From: Ochromonas danica
Lineage: Eukaryota > Sar > Chrysophyceae > Chromulinales > Chromulinaceae
Reading direction: 5' to 3'
Length of the DNA: 64,000 bases
NCBI GenBank assembly: GCA_015146655.1
Contig: VKHL01000067.1
Span: 62,001-126,000 of the forward strand
A model generated the notes under the pieces. That model was given only the letters and a program-made list of their open reading frames with translations, was not told the DNA's origin and did not search any database. A program made the position numbers and the translations under genes. Numbering within the stretch: position 1 is the stretch's first letter; each line of letters starts with the position of its first letter. This document shows, one piece after another, positions 31,602-40,723 of the stretch.

Positions 31602-32573
31602 TCATCGAGCGCTGCCAAGGACTTCGCTGGAAGAATCTTTAGTGGCGAGGGAGTGCAATTGGGATATCGAAGAGTCGGTGTCTGAGTATTCGTTGGCGCG
31701 GAGTCTCGCAGCAATGAGAGCTTCTTCGTAGCGCTGCATCGCCACTTCTCTTTGGTGGACCAAGCGCTCGTCGCGGAAGATTGGCCACAGAAAGGTTCGG
31801 ACGAAGCGACGCCACGATCTCATTCTCTGCATGTCGCCGAGGTGCTGCACCTCATGGTGCATCAGAGATGTCCAGCTGCTGACCTGCAGCGCTGCTACAC
31901 CGTCGCTCTCTTTCATCTTTCTGCTGGGAATGAGGTCAGGCCTTGGGCTCGGCACAGAGCTGGAGGTGGTAGATCTGGGGCTTTGACCAGGACTGTGTCT
32001 CTGGCTGAGGTCAGTAGGACCATCTCTCTGGCTCTGACTAGGCTCTAGGCTCTGACTAGGTTCAAGGCTCTGGCTAGGGTCAATAGGACTGTCGCTCTGG
32101 TTGTGTTGATGAAAGAGTGCGGCGCGCATCATCTGCAGGAGGCGGCACTCCACTCCCGCAGAGTAGAGAAAGAGCTCCTTTGGGGCGTCATACAGCAAGT
32201 AGACAGGCTCGCGCTCTTCCATTCCGCTAGAGTCATTGAGTGGCGAGGGAAGCACAGCCAAGAGCTCCAGCTCGGGACGACATCCGCCACCGAAGAGCGA
32301 GCCGTCGCTCTCACCCAGCAAGTGGTGGAAGTCCTCCTCGCTTAGCATGAGACGCTTTGGTCGGTTGCGCTGGTCGAAGAGAGGCGGCACTGCGACGGTG
32401 CGGTTCTTCTTCCTGCCAGCCAGCACGAGGTCGATGAAAGTGTCGGCGTTGATGGCCTTGCGCCTCCTCTCCACCTCCTGACTGCTCTCCTTGCTGCTCT
32501 CTTGCGACTGACTGCTTGGTTCATCCCCATAGTCATCCCCGTATCCTTCATTGCTACCCTCATAGTTCTCCAT
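31602..32573 (-). CDS. Unrecognised 323-residue protein with Ser-Gln repeats
   Basis: A single open exon from the ATG at 32573 (MENYEGSNEGYGDDYGDE). I do not recognise the family. Visible parts: an acidic Gly/Tyr-rich start, SQSQESSKESSQEVERRRK, a compact middle (DTFIDLVLAGRKK, RPKRLMLSEEDFHHLLGES, ELELLAVLPSPL, EPVYLLYDAPKELFLYSAGVECRLL), then a repeated SQSLEP unit (three copies, SQSQ ending), a Ser/Pro-rich linker, and a basic-aromatic helix block (MHHEVQHLGDMQRMRSWRRFVRTFLWPIFRDERLVHQ). The layout of two ordered blocks joined by a disordered linker, with many potential SQ phosphorylation sites, suggests a regulatory or scaffold protein, but this is a guess. It is 192 bp head-to-head with the p23 gene. 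Confidence 0.6.
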   Translation of the reverse strand: MENYEGSNEGYGDDYGDEPSSQSQESSKESSQEVERRRKAINADTFIDLVLAGRKKNRTVAVPPLFDQRNRPKRLMLSEEDFHHLLGESDGSLFGGGCRPELELLAVLPSPLNDSSGMEEREPVYLLYDAPKELFLYSAGVECRLLQMMRAALFHQHNQSDSPIDPSQSLEPSQSLEPSQSQRDGPTDLSQRHSPGQSPRSTTSSSVPSPRPDLIPSRKMKESDGVAALQVSSWTSLMHHEVQHLGDMQRMRSWRRFVRTFLWPIFRDERLVHQREVAMQRYEEALIAARLRANEYSDTDSSISQLHSLATKDSSSEVLGSAR

Positions 32574-32765
32574 CAACAATAGCGCAGGGAAGATCTTCAG
32601 TTATTGTTGGTTGGCGTGGAGGGACAAAAATCCGTTGTTGTTACTGTAGAGGAAGTCCGAAAGTCCGAATCTTCGAAAACGGTGGGGGAGGTTCTCGATC
32701 ATTCGTCGCCGCGCCAATTGGAAGGAATTAGAAGACCTTTCCCACCAATCCCTCACTCACAGAAG

Positions 32766-33376
32766 ATGAACACTGCACCTGTCAAGTGGGCCCAAAGAAA
32801 AGACTCCATCTTTCTGACCATCACCTTGCCTGATGTGAAGGACCATAAGATCAATATCACCGACAAGAAGCTGACTTTCTCGGGCACTTCCAATGGCAAG
32901 CCTTACTCGTTAGATCTAGAGCTGGTAAGTCTGTCTGCCCTTCGCTGCCTCTTGGCCCTACCGCCCTTCCTATCCCTCTGAGCATAATTTTTGACTGGTG
33001 CACGGCTGCTGTATTATTTTTGCTGGCGTAGTTCAAGGAGATCGAACCCGAGGGTTCTGTCTGGAACGTGCAGCCTTCCTCCGTTCAAATGAAGCTGAAC
33101 AAGAAGGACGCAGAAGGCGAGTTCTGGCCTAGACTACTGCTGGACAAGCATCTGGAGAAGACCAACGTGAAGGTGGACTGGGATCGCTATGTGGACGAGG
33201 ACGAGGCGGAGGGCAAGGACTTCGACGTCGACGGCTTTGGCAATATGGACTTCGGTAACATGGACTTCGGAAACTTGGGAGGTATGGGTGGCCAGCCTCC
33301 TATGGGCGAGGAGGAGGACAGTGACGACGACGAGAAGCTGCCGGACCTCGAGAGCACAGCGGCGGGGGCGAACTAA
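32766..33376 (+). CDS. HSP90 co-chaperone p23/Sba1
   Basis: Two exons (32766-32924, 33032-33376) give 167 residues. The CS fold is clear: VKWAQRKDSIFLTITLPDVKDHKINITDKKLTFSG, then FWPRLLLDKHLEKTNVKVDWDRYVDEDEAE, where WPRL and the following KVDWD-W/Y stretch are the p23 signature. A GNMDFGNMDFGN repeat is followed by the acidic tail DSDDDEKLPDLE, almost the same as the tail of animal p23. The protein stabilises the closed ATP form of HSP90 in the cytosol. The splice (LDLEL/FKEIEP) is phase 0. It is convergent with DNA ligase. Confidence 0.93.
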
Positions 33377-33620
33377 ATTAGAATGAATGAGGATGATGAT
33401 GACCTGACCTCACTCGTTTAGTGCTTTATTCCTTATTCTCACCATTTCTCATTTCGGAGAACCTGTAAATCAGCTATGGATTCACTTATAATGCTGTCTG
33501 TTTTAAGAGTTTCCCAGTGAGTGAGTCAATGGCAATGAAGATAAGTCAATGGAAATGAAATGGAAATACTCAAGTTTGTTGTTTGTCTGCTGACTAGTTG
33601 AGGTGGTGTGGTGGTCGAGG

Positions 33621-36155
33621 TCAGATTCCCTCGTCCTCCTCGTCGTCATCGCCGCCTTCTTTGGCTTTGCCGTTGCCCTCGATGGTCGCTTGGCTGAAGA
33701 ACATGTCCACGATCTGCTCGCTGGTGGTCGCGAGCTCTGCGCGCTTGTCGTCTCGCTCGCGCAAGAATCGCGGGAATCGCAGACCAATCCCTCTGCCTTC
33801 ACCATCCAAACGCCCAAGACCTCCTCTATGTACACTCGATCGACTCAAATCAGCTGCTTGTATCTCCCACACGATGCTGCCGGCCTCGAACCAGTCGTCC
33901 GGGTAGAGCGCCTCGGAGACGTTGAAGTTGACGGGCTTCTTCTTGGAAGGAATGAGCGCCGACCCTCGAAGCTGGTTGGTCAAGCGCTCGAGGTCCTCGT
34001 CTTTGAATCCAGTGCCCACCTTGCAGACGCTCTGGTACTCGTCGCGGTCCGGGTCGTAGCAGGCCATGAGGTAGGCGCCGTAGGTGTTAACTCTCTTGCC
34101 GCGACCCAAATAGCCGCCGATGGGCACCAGGTCGACGCTGTCGCACACACCCATGCCAGTGATGTAGTCCTTCTTGAGCTTGAGCCAGTTGAGAGAGCGC
34201 TTAGAAGGCTCGTAAGTGGCGCGGTCGTCCAAGGTCTTGACCATGAGCCCCTCGCACATGCTGGCGCAGGCTTCCGTCAGAAAGGTCTCGATAGGAGCCG
34301 TGTCTCCGTCCTCCACATGATCTGCACCGCTAGCAAAGTGCAGAAAGGCCTCAGTATGGGAGAAGGCTTTGCGCAGGAGAGCTCTGCGCGTTCTCAAGGA
34401 CTCTCTCAGCACGGACTGACCGTTAAGGTAAAGCAGATCGAAGGCCTGCAGAATGACCTTCACCTTCTGCTCCTCCTCTCCCTCGCCTTGCTTCCGCTTG
34501 CGTGTTGAGAGGATCTGGAACGGCAGCAGCTGTCCCTTCTCTCTGTCATAAGCCACTACCTCAGCATCGATGATAGCGCTGGTCACATGTTCTGTTCTAG
34601 AGTCGCGAACCACTTGTCGTAAGTCGGGATACTTCTCCGTGTTGTCTTCGCTGTTTCGCGAGAAGATCTTCACAGTGCCATCCTCCAGTAGGTGTACCTG
34701 GGCTCGTTCACCATCGTACTTGTACTCCATGGTGAAGGCGAGGCCGGACAGTCGCGAGAGCACCTCCGCCACGGCCTTGGTGGGCTTGGCCAACATGGGA
34801 GCGACTGGGATGCCAATATGCAGCTTGCAGTGTGTGTAGAGTTGATAAATAGGGTAGGAAGAGAGAGCAGCGAGGAGCAGCGTGAGGTTAGGACACTCTG
34901 AGAAGGCACGCTTCACCGCCTGCTCCGCCGCCTCATAGGCTTTGTCTCGCGGGAGACGGCTCGATCCCGTGAGATAAAGGCGAAGCAAACGACCTTCTGG
35001 AGTTTCTGCTTCCGAAACACGAGAGAGGAGATCTTGCAGGCCCATCTCTTCGACATCTCCCGCGCTGGCCGATGAGGGAGAATCCTCCTCCTCCACCGCC
35101 ACCGCCACTGCCTTCTTGGTCTTCTTCTGGGTCTTCCTGCTCTTCTTCCCCCCAGAGACACTCTCACTCTCACTCTCACTGCAATCAACCAGCTCGTCCG
35201 ACTCCATCGAGGCGGCGGCTTTGACCTGCTGCTGAGCGTCGAGGAAGGCGTGCGACAACGACACCAACACGGTCTGCTCGGCCAAGCCAATGCGCAGCTT
35301 TCCTTGCAAGGCTCTCACGATGTACTTCGCCTCTTGTCCTTGGCATTTGACCAGAAGGTTCTTGATGACTTCCACTTTACGCGCTTGAGCTTTGTCTCCT
35401 TTGATGGAAGTGATGTTTCGGAACTGCTCCAGCACGGCCGAGGCGGTCAAAGGCTTGGGCTTGGCGACGAAGGAGAGAGTCTTTTGAGAGCTGCGAGACG
35501 CTAAGGCGACCACTCCGAGATCACCTTCGCGTTCATAGTCCTCTTCCACGGCATCCTTCTTGCGCCCTGTGGCCTCACAGATGGCCTTGACCAGCAGCGA
35601 GTCGCCCACTCCGAGCTCCAAGCCATCGTAGACTGGGTGCACCTGGTTGAAGGTGATGTAGACCACTGCCTCTAGATCCGCCGGAGTGGTGGCCAGCACG
35701 CAACGGAACAGGCGAGTGAGCAGAGCCTCTTTGTCCAGCCGACCGCTCCTCTGCGACACTTCCTCGAAAGTGCTTACCACGACGCTGTAGGGGATAGACT
35801 CCCCCGCTTGCCAACTAATGTATTTATCCATACCCGAGGGAAGCTCTGAGGCTTTGAGTTGCTCTGCAAAGGAGGCGTTAGGAGGTAACTGGGATGTCAC
35901 TGTTGTTGTCAGGGAAGAAGTCGAGGGAGTCGCCACAGCTTGGTCAGGAGAGCTGTCTTGCACAATAGCAGGTATTGAGACAGCAGCGGTAGCAGTGGTG
36001 GCAGCTCGGAGCGAAGCTGCAGGTTTCGCAGTCCCAATGACTGCCTCGGCAGCCGAAGCAGGTGCTTTGGTGTTGACGAGAAATCTTCTCATGATAAAAG
36101 CTCTTGATAAGGCTGCAAAGGCTAAGGTCCGATAAGAGTATCGGACAATTCTCAT
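33621..36155 (-). CDS. LIG1: ATP-dependent DNA ligase I
   Basis: A single exon of 844 residues from the first ATG (36155); an in-frame Met at 36092 would give 823. The first 30 residues are basic and hydrophobic with no acid (MRIVRYSYRTLAFAALSR-FIMRRFL), resembling a mitochondrial presequence, followed by a Ala/Thr-rich linker. The DNA-binding helical region is at about 120-430. The nucleotidyltransferase has motif I EYKYDGERAQ with the lysine that takes AMP at about 480, then FSRNSEDNTEKYPDL, IIDAEVVAYD, EGLMVKTLD, and WLKLKKDY. The OB domain ends EIQAADLSRSS, GIGLRFPRFLRERDDK, ATTSEQIVDMF, the LIG1 signature. No PCNA-binding PIP box is obvious at the N-terminus. It joins Okazaki fragments; the two starts could give mitochondrial and nuclear forms. 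Confidence 0.93.
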   Translation of the reverse strand: MRIVRYSYRTLAFAALSRAFIMRRFLVNTKAPASAAEAVIGTAKPAASLRAATTATAAVSIPAIVQDSSPDQAVATPSTSSLTTTVTSQLPPNASFAEQLKASELPSGMDKYISWQAGESIPYSVVVSTFEEVSQRSGRLDKEALLTRLFRCVLATTPADLEAVVYITFNQVHPVYDGLELGVGDSLLVKAICEATGRKKDAVEEDYEREGDLGVVALASRSSQKTLSFVAKPKPLTASAVLEQFRNITSIKGDKAQARKVEVIKNLLVKCQGQEAKYIVRALQGKLRIGLAEQTVLVSLSHAFLDAQQQVKAAASMESDELVDCSESESESVSGGKKSRKTQKKTKKAVAVAVEEEDSPSSASAGDVEEMGLQDLLSRVSEAETPEGRLLRLYLTGSSRLPRDKAYEAAEQAVKRAFSECPNLTLLLAALSSYPIYQLYTHCKLHIGIPVAPMLAKPTKAVAEVLSRLSGLAFTMEYKYDGERAQVHLLEDGTVKIFSRNSEDNTEKYPDLRQVVRDSRTEHVTSAIIDAEVVAYDREKGQLLPFQILSTRKRKQGEGEEEQKVKVILQAFDLLYLNGQSVLRESLRTRRALLRKAFSHTEAFLHFASGADHVEDGDTAPIETFLTEACASMCEGLMVKTLDDRATYEPSKRSLNWLKLKKDYITGMGVCDSVDLVPIGGYLGRGKRVNTYGAYLMACYDPDRDEYQSVCKVGTGFKDEDLERLTNQLRGSALIPSKKKPVNFNVSEALYPDDWFEAGSIVWEIQAADLSRSSVHRGGLGRLDGEGRGIGLRFPRFLRERDDKRAELATTSEQIVDMFFSQATIEGNGKAKEGGDDDEEDEGI

Positions 36156-36812
36156 AGACAGAGACAAGAAAAACGCGAATAGAGCGATCAGTTTGATGAT
36201 CGCAATTGGTCAGCAAGAAGGGACAGACAACAACCTGGTTTGAATTCGTCTCTCCCTTTTCGATTGTTCGATTATTGGAGTATTCGCTTATTCGATTATT
36301 GGAGTATTCGATTATTCGAGTTTGGTGTGTGGAAACAACGTTCAATGATGAGAGTTAAATAAAATTAGTTTAGGTTCAGATCGACGACGATATTCATCGA
36401 GTTTTGTCCATAGCTAGTAAGTGCAACATCTACTGCAATTGATGAAGGGAGATCGACTTTCAGAATACTCAAAACAAAATGAATGTTCCACAGCTCGGAG
36501 ATGCAGCTTCCAGATAGGCTAGTTACTAGATATATATCTGAGGAGGTCTGCTGCCAAACTGCTTCACACTGGCTAACTTAATCACTATACGCTAGACTAG
36601 AGGCTAACAAATCACCTCCAGCAATATCAATCAAGATAGTCTAAGGCTGTCTTCCATGTGTTGGCAAGGCTGCTATGTGTCTGTTTGTCTGTCAGTAAGC
36701 ATCGAGTTACGACGAGCGGCGCTCAAGCTGAAAGCGACAACACAATATACAATACATAATACCATAAAACAATAATAATAACCATATGGATGCGGAGATC
36801 ACGAAGTGCAAT
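36156..36812. other. Intergenic, DNA ligase upstream region
   Basis: 657 bp between two minus-strand genes. Near 36255-36320 the word gattattggagtattcg(att) repeats with ttcgatt/ttcgctt variants. The left half of the permease 3' region is AT-rich. No gene seen. Confidence 0.55.
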
Positions 36813-38624
36813 CTAAGAAACTTCTCTCGAGGCCCTCACTTCAGATGCTTTTTGCTCGCCCGATTGCAAGGCAGTGCCCGAGGCGGATCTTCCGGCGCCA
36901 TGATGGCTGGAATCGCCACCACCACCAGAGGACGAAGAGGGATGTCCTGAAGACCCCAGCAAATCGCTATCTAACTGAGCACGCATAAGATATCCAAACA
37001 AATAGCCGGCCCAGCCTTGGTGTCGAGTAATGGACTGATGCGAGCTGTGTTCCGTGGGAGTGACGGGATGGTCTGTGGGCGATGATGGGAGTGACGCCCC
37101 TGATGATGATGGAGCGACGGCATTGTGTTTCAAGTTGAGGCGAGGTGATCTAGGAGAGTGGCTCCCATGACCATGACCATGGTGATGATGCTTGCCTTTA
37201 TTAGCATTGACCACGTAGACTTTGAGGAACTTCTTCTGCTCCTCCCTCGAGAAGAACTGCCTCTTCTTCGCCACCAAAAAGTAATAAATCAAGGCCAAGC
37301 CTGTAGCTCCGCAAAAGAGAGAAGAGGAAACAGTCACTTCCTTCGGGAAGCCGATCAAGGTCACATAAGCAAAGCCGTAGATCGCCATGGCATAGTAAGC
37401 GCCGTAAGCACCAAAGGGACTGCGATAGTTCCGCTCGAGGTTAGCGAAGGAACTACAATAGATCAAATAAGAAATACAAAGGCAAACATAGACAGGAATG
37501 GAACTCATCATAGACAAGGTGAACAAGACGTTAACATATTTGTGAGGCATGGTGTAAAACAGAATGGTTTCGATAGAAAAACTCAGTCCGACAACAGTCA
37601 GAATGGCAAAATAAGGAACACGATTCACCCCGAAGGTGGACTTTAGAATTGGATTGAACAAGCCTGAGCCGGCCATGGCAAAGAGCTGATGAGTTCCCGC
37701 ATAGAGGAAGCAGAAACTCGTCCCAATGACAGTGGGCATGGAGATGAGAGAGATCCACTGATCTGACAAGTGAAAGATGTGCTTCAAGCCACCATTCATG
37801 GGGAAACTTGATTGAATCATGCTATTGACATCAGGCGTGATAGACCCCGCGATCAACACTATCGACCACACTAGCACGACCATAGTCACAACAGTTGCCA
37901 TCATAGCGTAGGGCACATTTCTGCCGGGGCTGGAAATGTTCTCGCATGTCAAGGTCATCACTTCAATGCCTTTAAAGCACCACCCACCCACAGGATAATA
38001 CTGCATAAAAGATGCTCCTTCTGGCTGAAACCCGTCGTTATCATTCGTCGTCGAGCTGTTCATGCGAGCATTGCCCGCGTTGCCCAGAATGTAGATGATC
38101 ATCAGCACCAGAATCCACAGAGCGAAGAAGGCTCCAACCTTCCAGAAGACTCGACCGCCCATCATATGAATAGGCACCGCGCAGATATAGAAAGCCAGCC
38201 AATAGAGTGGCTCGAAGTCTCTCGAGATGTTCAAGACATCTGTCATGATCCTTCCGATGTAGGCCAAGCAGGCGGTGACGAACATGATGTACTCCATCGC
38301 CTCGTAGAATCCGATCATGTATCCGATGAGAGGACCCAGGACACAACGAACATACCCATAAGATCCCCCCGAAAAGGGCAGAATGGAGGTCATCTCCGCG
38401 ATGCACGAAGTGAAACAAATATAGGCAAGACAAATCGTGGACTGCCCGAAAAAGAATTCCCAGTAGCCCATCGATAGGCCTGTCTGCCAATAGGTGAAGA
38501 TCTTCCCTACAACCAAGATGCCAAGCAAGTATAACTCGACCCATGAAGCTTGATAGGCTTGCATGTCTTGCTTGGCTGAGTTCGTCAAGAAACCACGAGT
38601 TGAAGCAGATATTACACCTTTCAT
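36813..38624 (-). CDS. APC-superfamily amino-acid/amine permease
   Basis: A single exon of 603 residues from the ATG at 38624. About twelve hydrophobic helices span residues 30-460. The first resembles the ethanolamine/amino-acid transporter branch: WVELYLLGILVVGKIFTYWQTGL, then SCIAEMTSILPFSGGSYGYVRCVLGPLIGYMIGFYEAMEYI, with the SGGSYGYVR motif equivalent to GG-Y-Y/F-R of the superfamily. GIEVMTLTCENISSPGRNVPYA is the conserved helix 6 region with its E-x-x-P/N turn. A hydrophilic C-terminal tail of about 130 residues carries a His/Gly-rich run (KHHHHGHGHGSHS) and Ser/Pro-rich stretches, likely cytosolic. The substrate cannot be read from the sequence. Confidence 0.85.
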   Translation of the reverse strand: MKGVISASTRGFLTNSAKQDMQAYQASWVELYLLGILVVGKIFTYWQTGLSMGYWEFFFGQSTICLAYICFTSCIAEMTSILPFSGGSYGYVRCVLGPLIGYMIGFYEAMEYIMFVTACLAYIGRIMTDVLNISRDFEPLYWLAFYICAVPIHMMGGRVFWKVGAFFALWILVLMIIYILGNAGNARMNSSTTNDNDGFQPEGASFMQYYPVGGWCFKGIEVMTLTCENISSPGRNVPYAMMATVVTMVVLVWSIVLIAGSITPDVNSMIQSSFPMNGGLKHIFHLSDQWISLISMPTVIGTSFCFLYAGTHQLFAMAGSGLFNPILKSTFGVNRVPYFAILTVVGLSFSIETILFYTMPHKYVNVLFTLSMMSSIPVYVCLCISYLIYCSSFANLERNYRSPFGAYGAYYAMAIYGFAYVTLIGFPKEVTVSSSLFCGATGLALIYYFLVAKKRQFFSREEQKKFLKVYVVNANKGKHHHHGHGHGSHSPRSPRLNLKHNAVAPSSSGASLPSSPTDHPVTPTEHSSHQSITRHQGWAGYLFGYLMRAQLDSDLLGSSGHPSSSSGGGGDSSHHGAGRSASGTALQSGEQKASEVRASREVS

Positions 38625-38888
38625 CTTCACTCGAGGAGGGGACTTTTGATAACTTATGGAGCAGAAGGCAATAGTTTTGCCTTCGCCTTTCTTTTTCTCG
38701 CCCAGCGGAAAGTTGAAGTCCTCTGCTGCTGCTCCTCTCTGCTCGGTTTTCGTGAATTGGGGTTTTCGGGTTTTGGAAATTGGAAGAAGGGATGGATGTG
38801 AAGTTAATGTGTCAGAACCACACAGCGTCTCACAGAAGGGTCAGTCACAAATGAAATGCCAAGGAAGCACCTTCCAGAATCATGACAC

Positions 38889-39166
38889 ATGATTGGCTTT
38901 GACTCCAGTTGGTAAGTGTTTGCTTCTCTGTAACAATGTCTATACTCTTCTTGGAGAGTGTTTGTATGTGATGGTCAAAGAGAGGAGCGCATTGATGAAA
39001 CAGGGTTCCCAAACCATTCGCAGTATTCTGTCGACAGCTCATCCGCTGCCAGCGGCTAGCTATTGGGACACTAATCTTCCTTGGATGTCTGAGTGTCACC
39101 CTCTTCTTTGTTATTGCATTATACGCTTCTTTCTCTGTTTCTTGTGCTTTGCATGCCAGCCACTAA
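38889..39166 (+). CDS. Candidate small single-helix membrane protein, copy 1
   Basis: Two putative exons (38889-38911, 39004-39166) would encode 61 residues: MIGFDSSW, then VPKPFAVFC-RQLIRCQRL and one clear transmembrane helix (AIGTLIFLGCLSVTLFFVIAL). The donor gtaagt and the acceptor gaaacag are good, and the splice rebuilds a Trp codon, as it does in the second copy. I do not recognise the protein. The exon is duplicated 369 bp downstream with few changes. Because the first exon is only 23 bp and the copies differ outside the shared block, this is a hypothesis rather than a firm gene. Confidence 0.35.
38983..39107 (+). repeat. 125-bp direct repeat, left copy
   Basis: From gaggagcgcattgatg to tgagtgtcaccctct this matches 39352-39476 with about four substitutions. 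It covers the last bases of an intron, its acceptor and most of the helix-encoding exon. Confidence 0.85.
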
Positions 39167-39266
39167 CTGAATACGTAACATGTCTGAATCAATAGATATG
39201 ATGGAACTCGCACAGTGAGGTCGTTGGAACCATTGGATTCCAGAAGAGTCTCTATCGCACGTTGAG

Positions 39267-39510
39267 ATGAATACGCGAGACCAAGCACCCCCCAGGTCTA
39301 GAAGATGGTAAGTTGGCTGTGAGAGTAGAGTGATAGTATTGTTGTCAGAGGAGAGGGGCACATTGATGAAACAGGGTTCCCAAACCATTCGCAGTATTCT
39401 GTCGACAGCTCACCCGCTGCCAGCGGCTAGCTATTGGGACACTAATCTTCCTTGGATGTCTGAGTGTCACCCTCTCCTTCGACATTGTATGCCTTTTGTT
39501 AGTATTTTGA
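39267..39510 (+). CDS. Candidate small single-helix membrane protein, copy 2
   Basis: Putative exons 39267-39307 and 39375-39510 would encode 58 residues, starting MNTRDQAPPRSRRW. The shared block VPKPFAVFCRQLTRCQRL-AIGTLIFLGCLSVTL follows, then a different end (SFDIVCLLLVF). The exon boundary and splice phase are the same as in copy 1. Ile to Thr is the only amino-acid change in the common part. The frame upstream of the chosen ATG stays open for about 18 codons, so the start is uncertain. Function is unknown. Confidence 0.33.
39352..39476 (+). repeat. 125-bp direct repeat, right copy
   Basis: Right-hand member of the pair, starting gaggagaggggcacattg. Similarity ends abruptly at both sides. 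Confidence 0.85.
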
Positions 39511-39599
39511 TTAATTTCTTCTTTCTTGCGCTTTAGAACGCTTCATTCTGAATCGAGCTCCAGAATCCTGTCGCTTCCATGCTGAAGTATTTCTCATCG

Positions 39600-39903
39600 T
39601 TAGGAGTATTCCTTCATATCATCTTTAATTGAGTGTAATTTAAGGAATGATTTGAGTTTGATAATTAGCTTTGATTTATTTAACTTCTCACTATCTATCT
39701 GGTAAGCAGCCTTATCATGTAGCAAGACATATTGTCTGGTTGAAGTGGCGAACTCAATCAGATCGCCTGGACGCAGCTCGTAATACCGCGCTGTCTCCAG
39801 TTGCTTTCCATTAATCTTCGTCCCATGCGAAGATTGTAAGTCCATCAGATAAGGCTTAACGTCTCCTTTGACATCGCGGTATTGGATAACAGCGTGTTGC
39901 AAC
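39600..39903 (-). pseudogene. 5'-truncated copy of the SNIP1-like FHA gene
   Basis: On the minus strand the segment encodes the last third of the FHA domain (MQHAVIQYRDVKGDV, SSHGTKINGKQL, YYELRPGDLIEFA, YVLLHDKAA), identical to the C-terminus of the gene at 44885-45769. Similarity stops sharply at 39903, in the middle of the FHA domain, so the N-terminal two thirds are missing. Here the frame runs past the stop of the full copy (AAYQIDSEK...) because the stop codon TAG is TAC. Downstream similarity continues to about 39660. It is most likely a fragment left by a local rearrangement. Confidence 0.75.
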
Positions 39904-40235
39904 GACTCTCTCTATGATGCTAACCATTCCGACCATACACAATCCTCAAATAATATTAAAGGAGTGACGTGACGTTTGTCAAAAATAATGCATCGCTAAA
40001 TAGTTTACTGGCAGGGCAATTTTCTTTCTCTCTCTCTCTCTCTCTCTTCACAGAAGGCGAAGATATTCTTCTCACTATAAGTCCAACTAATAGATACACA
40101 AGAACGCAACGAAGTCCAAGTCCAATTTGAAAGTCAATCCAGGACACAATTTGCCAAATCGCCAGAGTCAAGGAGGACGGCGTGGTGACATGGTTGAAGA
40201 TCAAAGACCGTCCCGTCTTTAAGTTCACTGTACAA
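39904..40235. other. Intergenic/relic segment before the MITE
   Basis: Contains a (CT)n run (40024-40049) ending in a good acceptor (ctcttcacag, 40044-40053), followed by + strand sequence with patches of protein-like composition (IARVKEDGVVTWLKIKDRPVFKF, about 40160-40230). This could be a remnant upstream exon of the HMG fusion gene, cut from it by the MITE. The frame is not continuous, so it is not called as a gene. Confidence 0.35.
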
Positions 40236-40649
40236 ACCGTTCGGCGGCTACGTGGTTGGCCAAAAACTGCGCCGTAGTTTCTTCTTCAACTACGCCGTAG
40301 TTTTGCACCAAAAACCACGCAGTCACCGAACAGCCAGAGGACCGGAGAGCCCCGCGCAATAGTTTCACTCTCAGTTGCAGATATTATTATTTTGTCTTGC
40401 AAACTGAGTGCGAAACCATTGCGCGGGACGCGGTCGCTCCTTTTGCTCCTTTTGTCCTGCGTGAGGGATCCTCCCCAAAACTACGCCTAATCAGGCGTAG
40501 TCCAAAACTACGGCCATCCGTAGTTTTCGATGATTTTTTCTACGTAGTCGACCGTATTCGTAGTTGAAGTACGGTCGCCCCACTCAAACTACGCTTTTGG
40601 TCAAAAACTACGTAGGCGCCGAACGGTATGGTCGTAGGCGCCGAACGGT
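40236..40649. mobile_element. Fold-back MITE-like element with imperfect terminal inverted repeats
   Basis: The left end (accgttcggcggctacgt) and the right end, read on the other strand (accgttcggcgcctacgt), match over 16 of 18 bases, and the inverted similarity continues inward through repeated cgtagttt/aaactacg words. A second, inner inverted repeat of about 29 bp has arms at 40351-40379 and 40398-40427 (cccgcgcaat...). The whole element of about 390-414 bp can therefore fold on itself. The right end is tandemly repeated as a 22-bp unit (40611-40632, 40633-40654). There is no coding capacity, so it must be non-autonomous. I see no clear target-site duplication, and the superfamily is unknown. 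Confidence 0.7.
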
Positions 40650-40723
40650 ATGGTAGGTCTGCCCATGAGACCACCCTCTCTTCGCATGAGGATTGTTCTA
40701 ACAGCATCTTCATTTTTTCGAAG

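Noticed and set aside
33603-34508. 301-codon + strand frame antisense to DNA ligase I
   Set aside because: Mirror of the ligase coding sequence in a codon-biased gene; no independent features.
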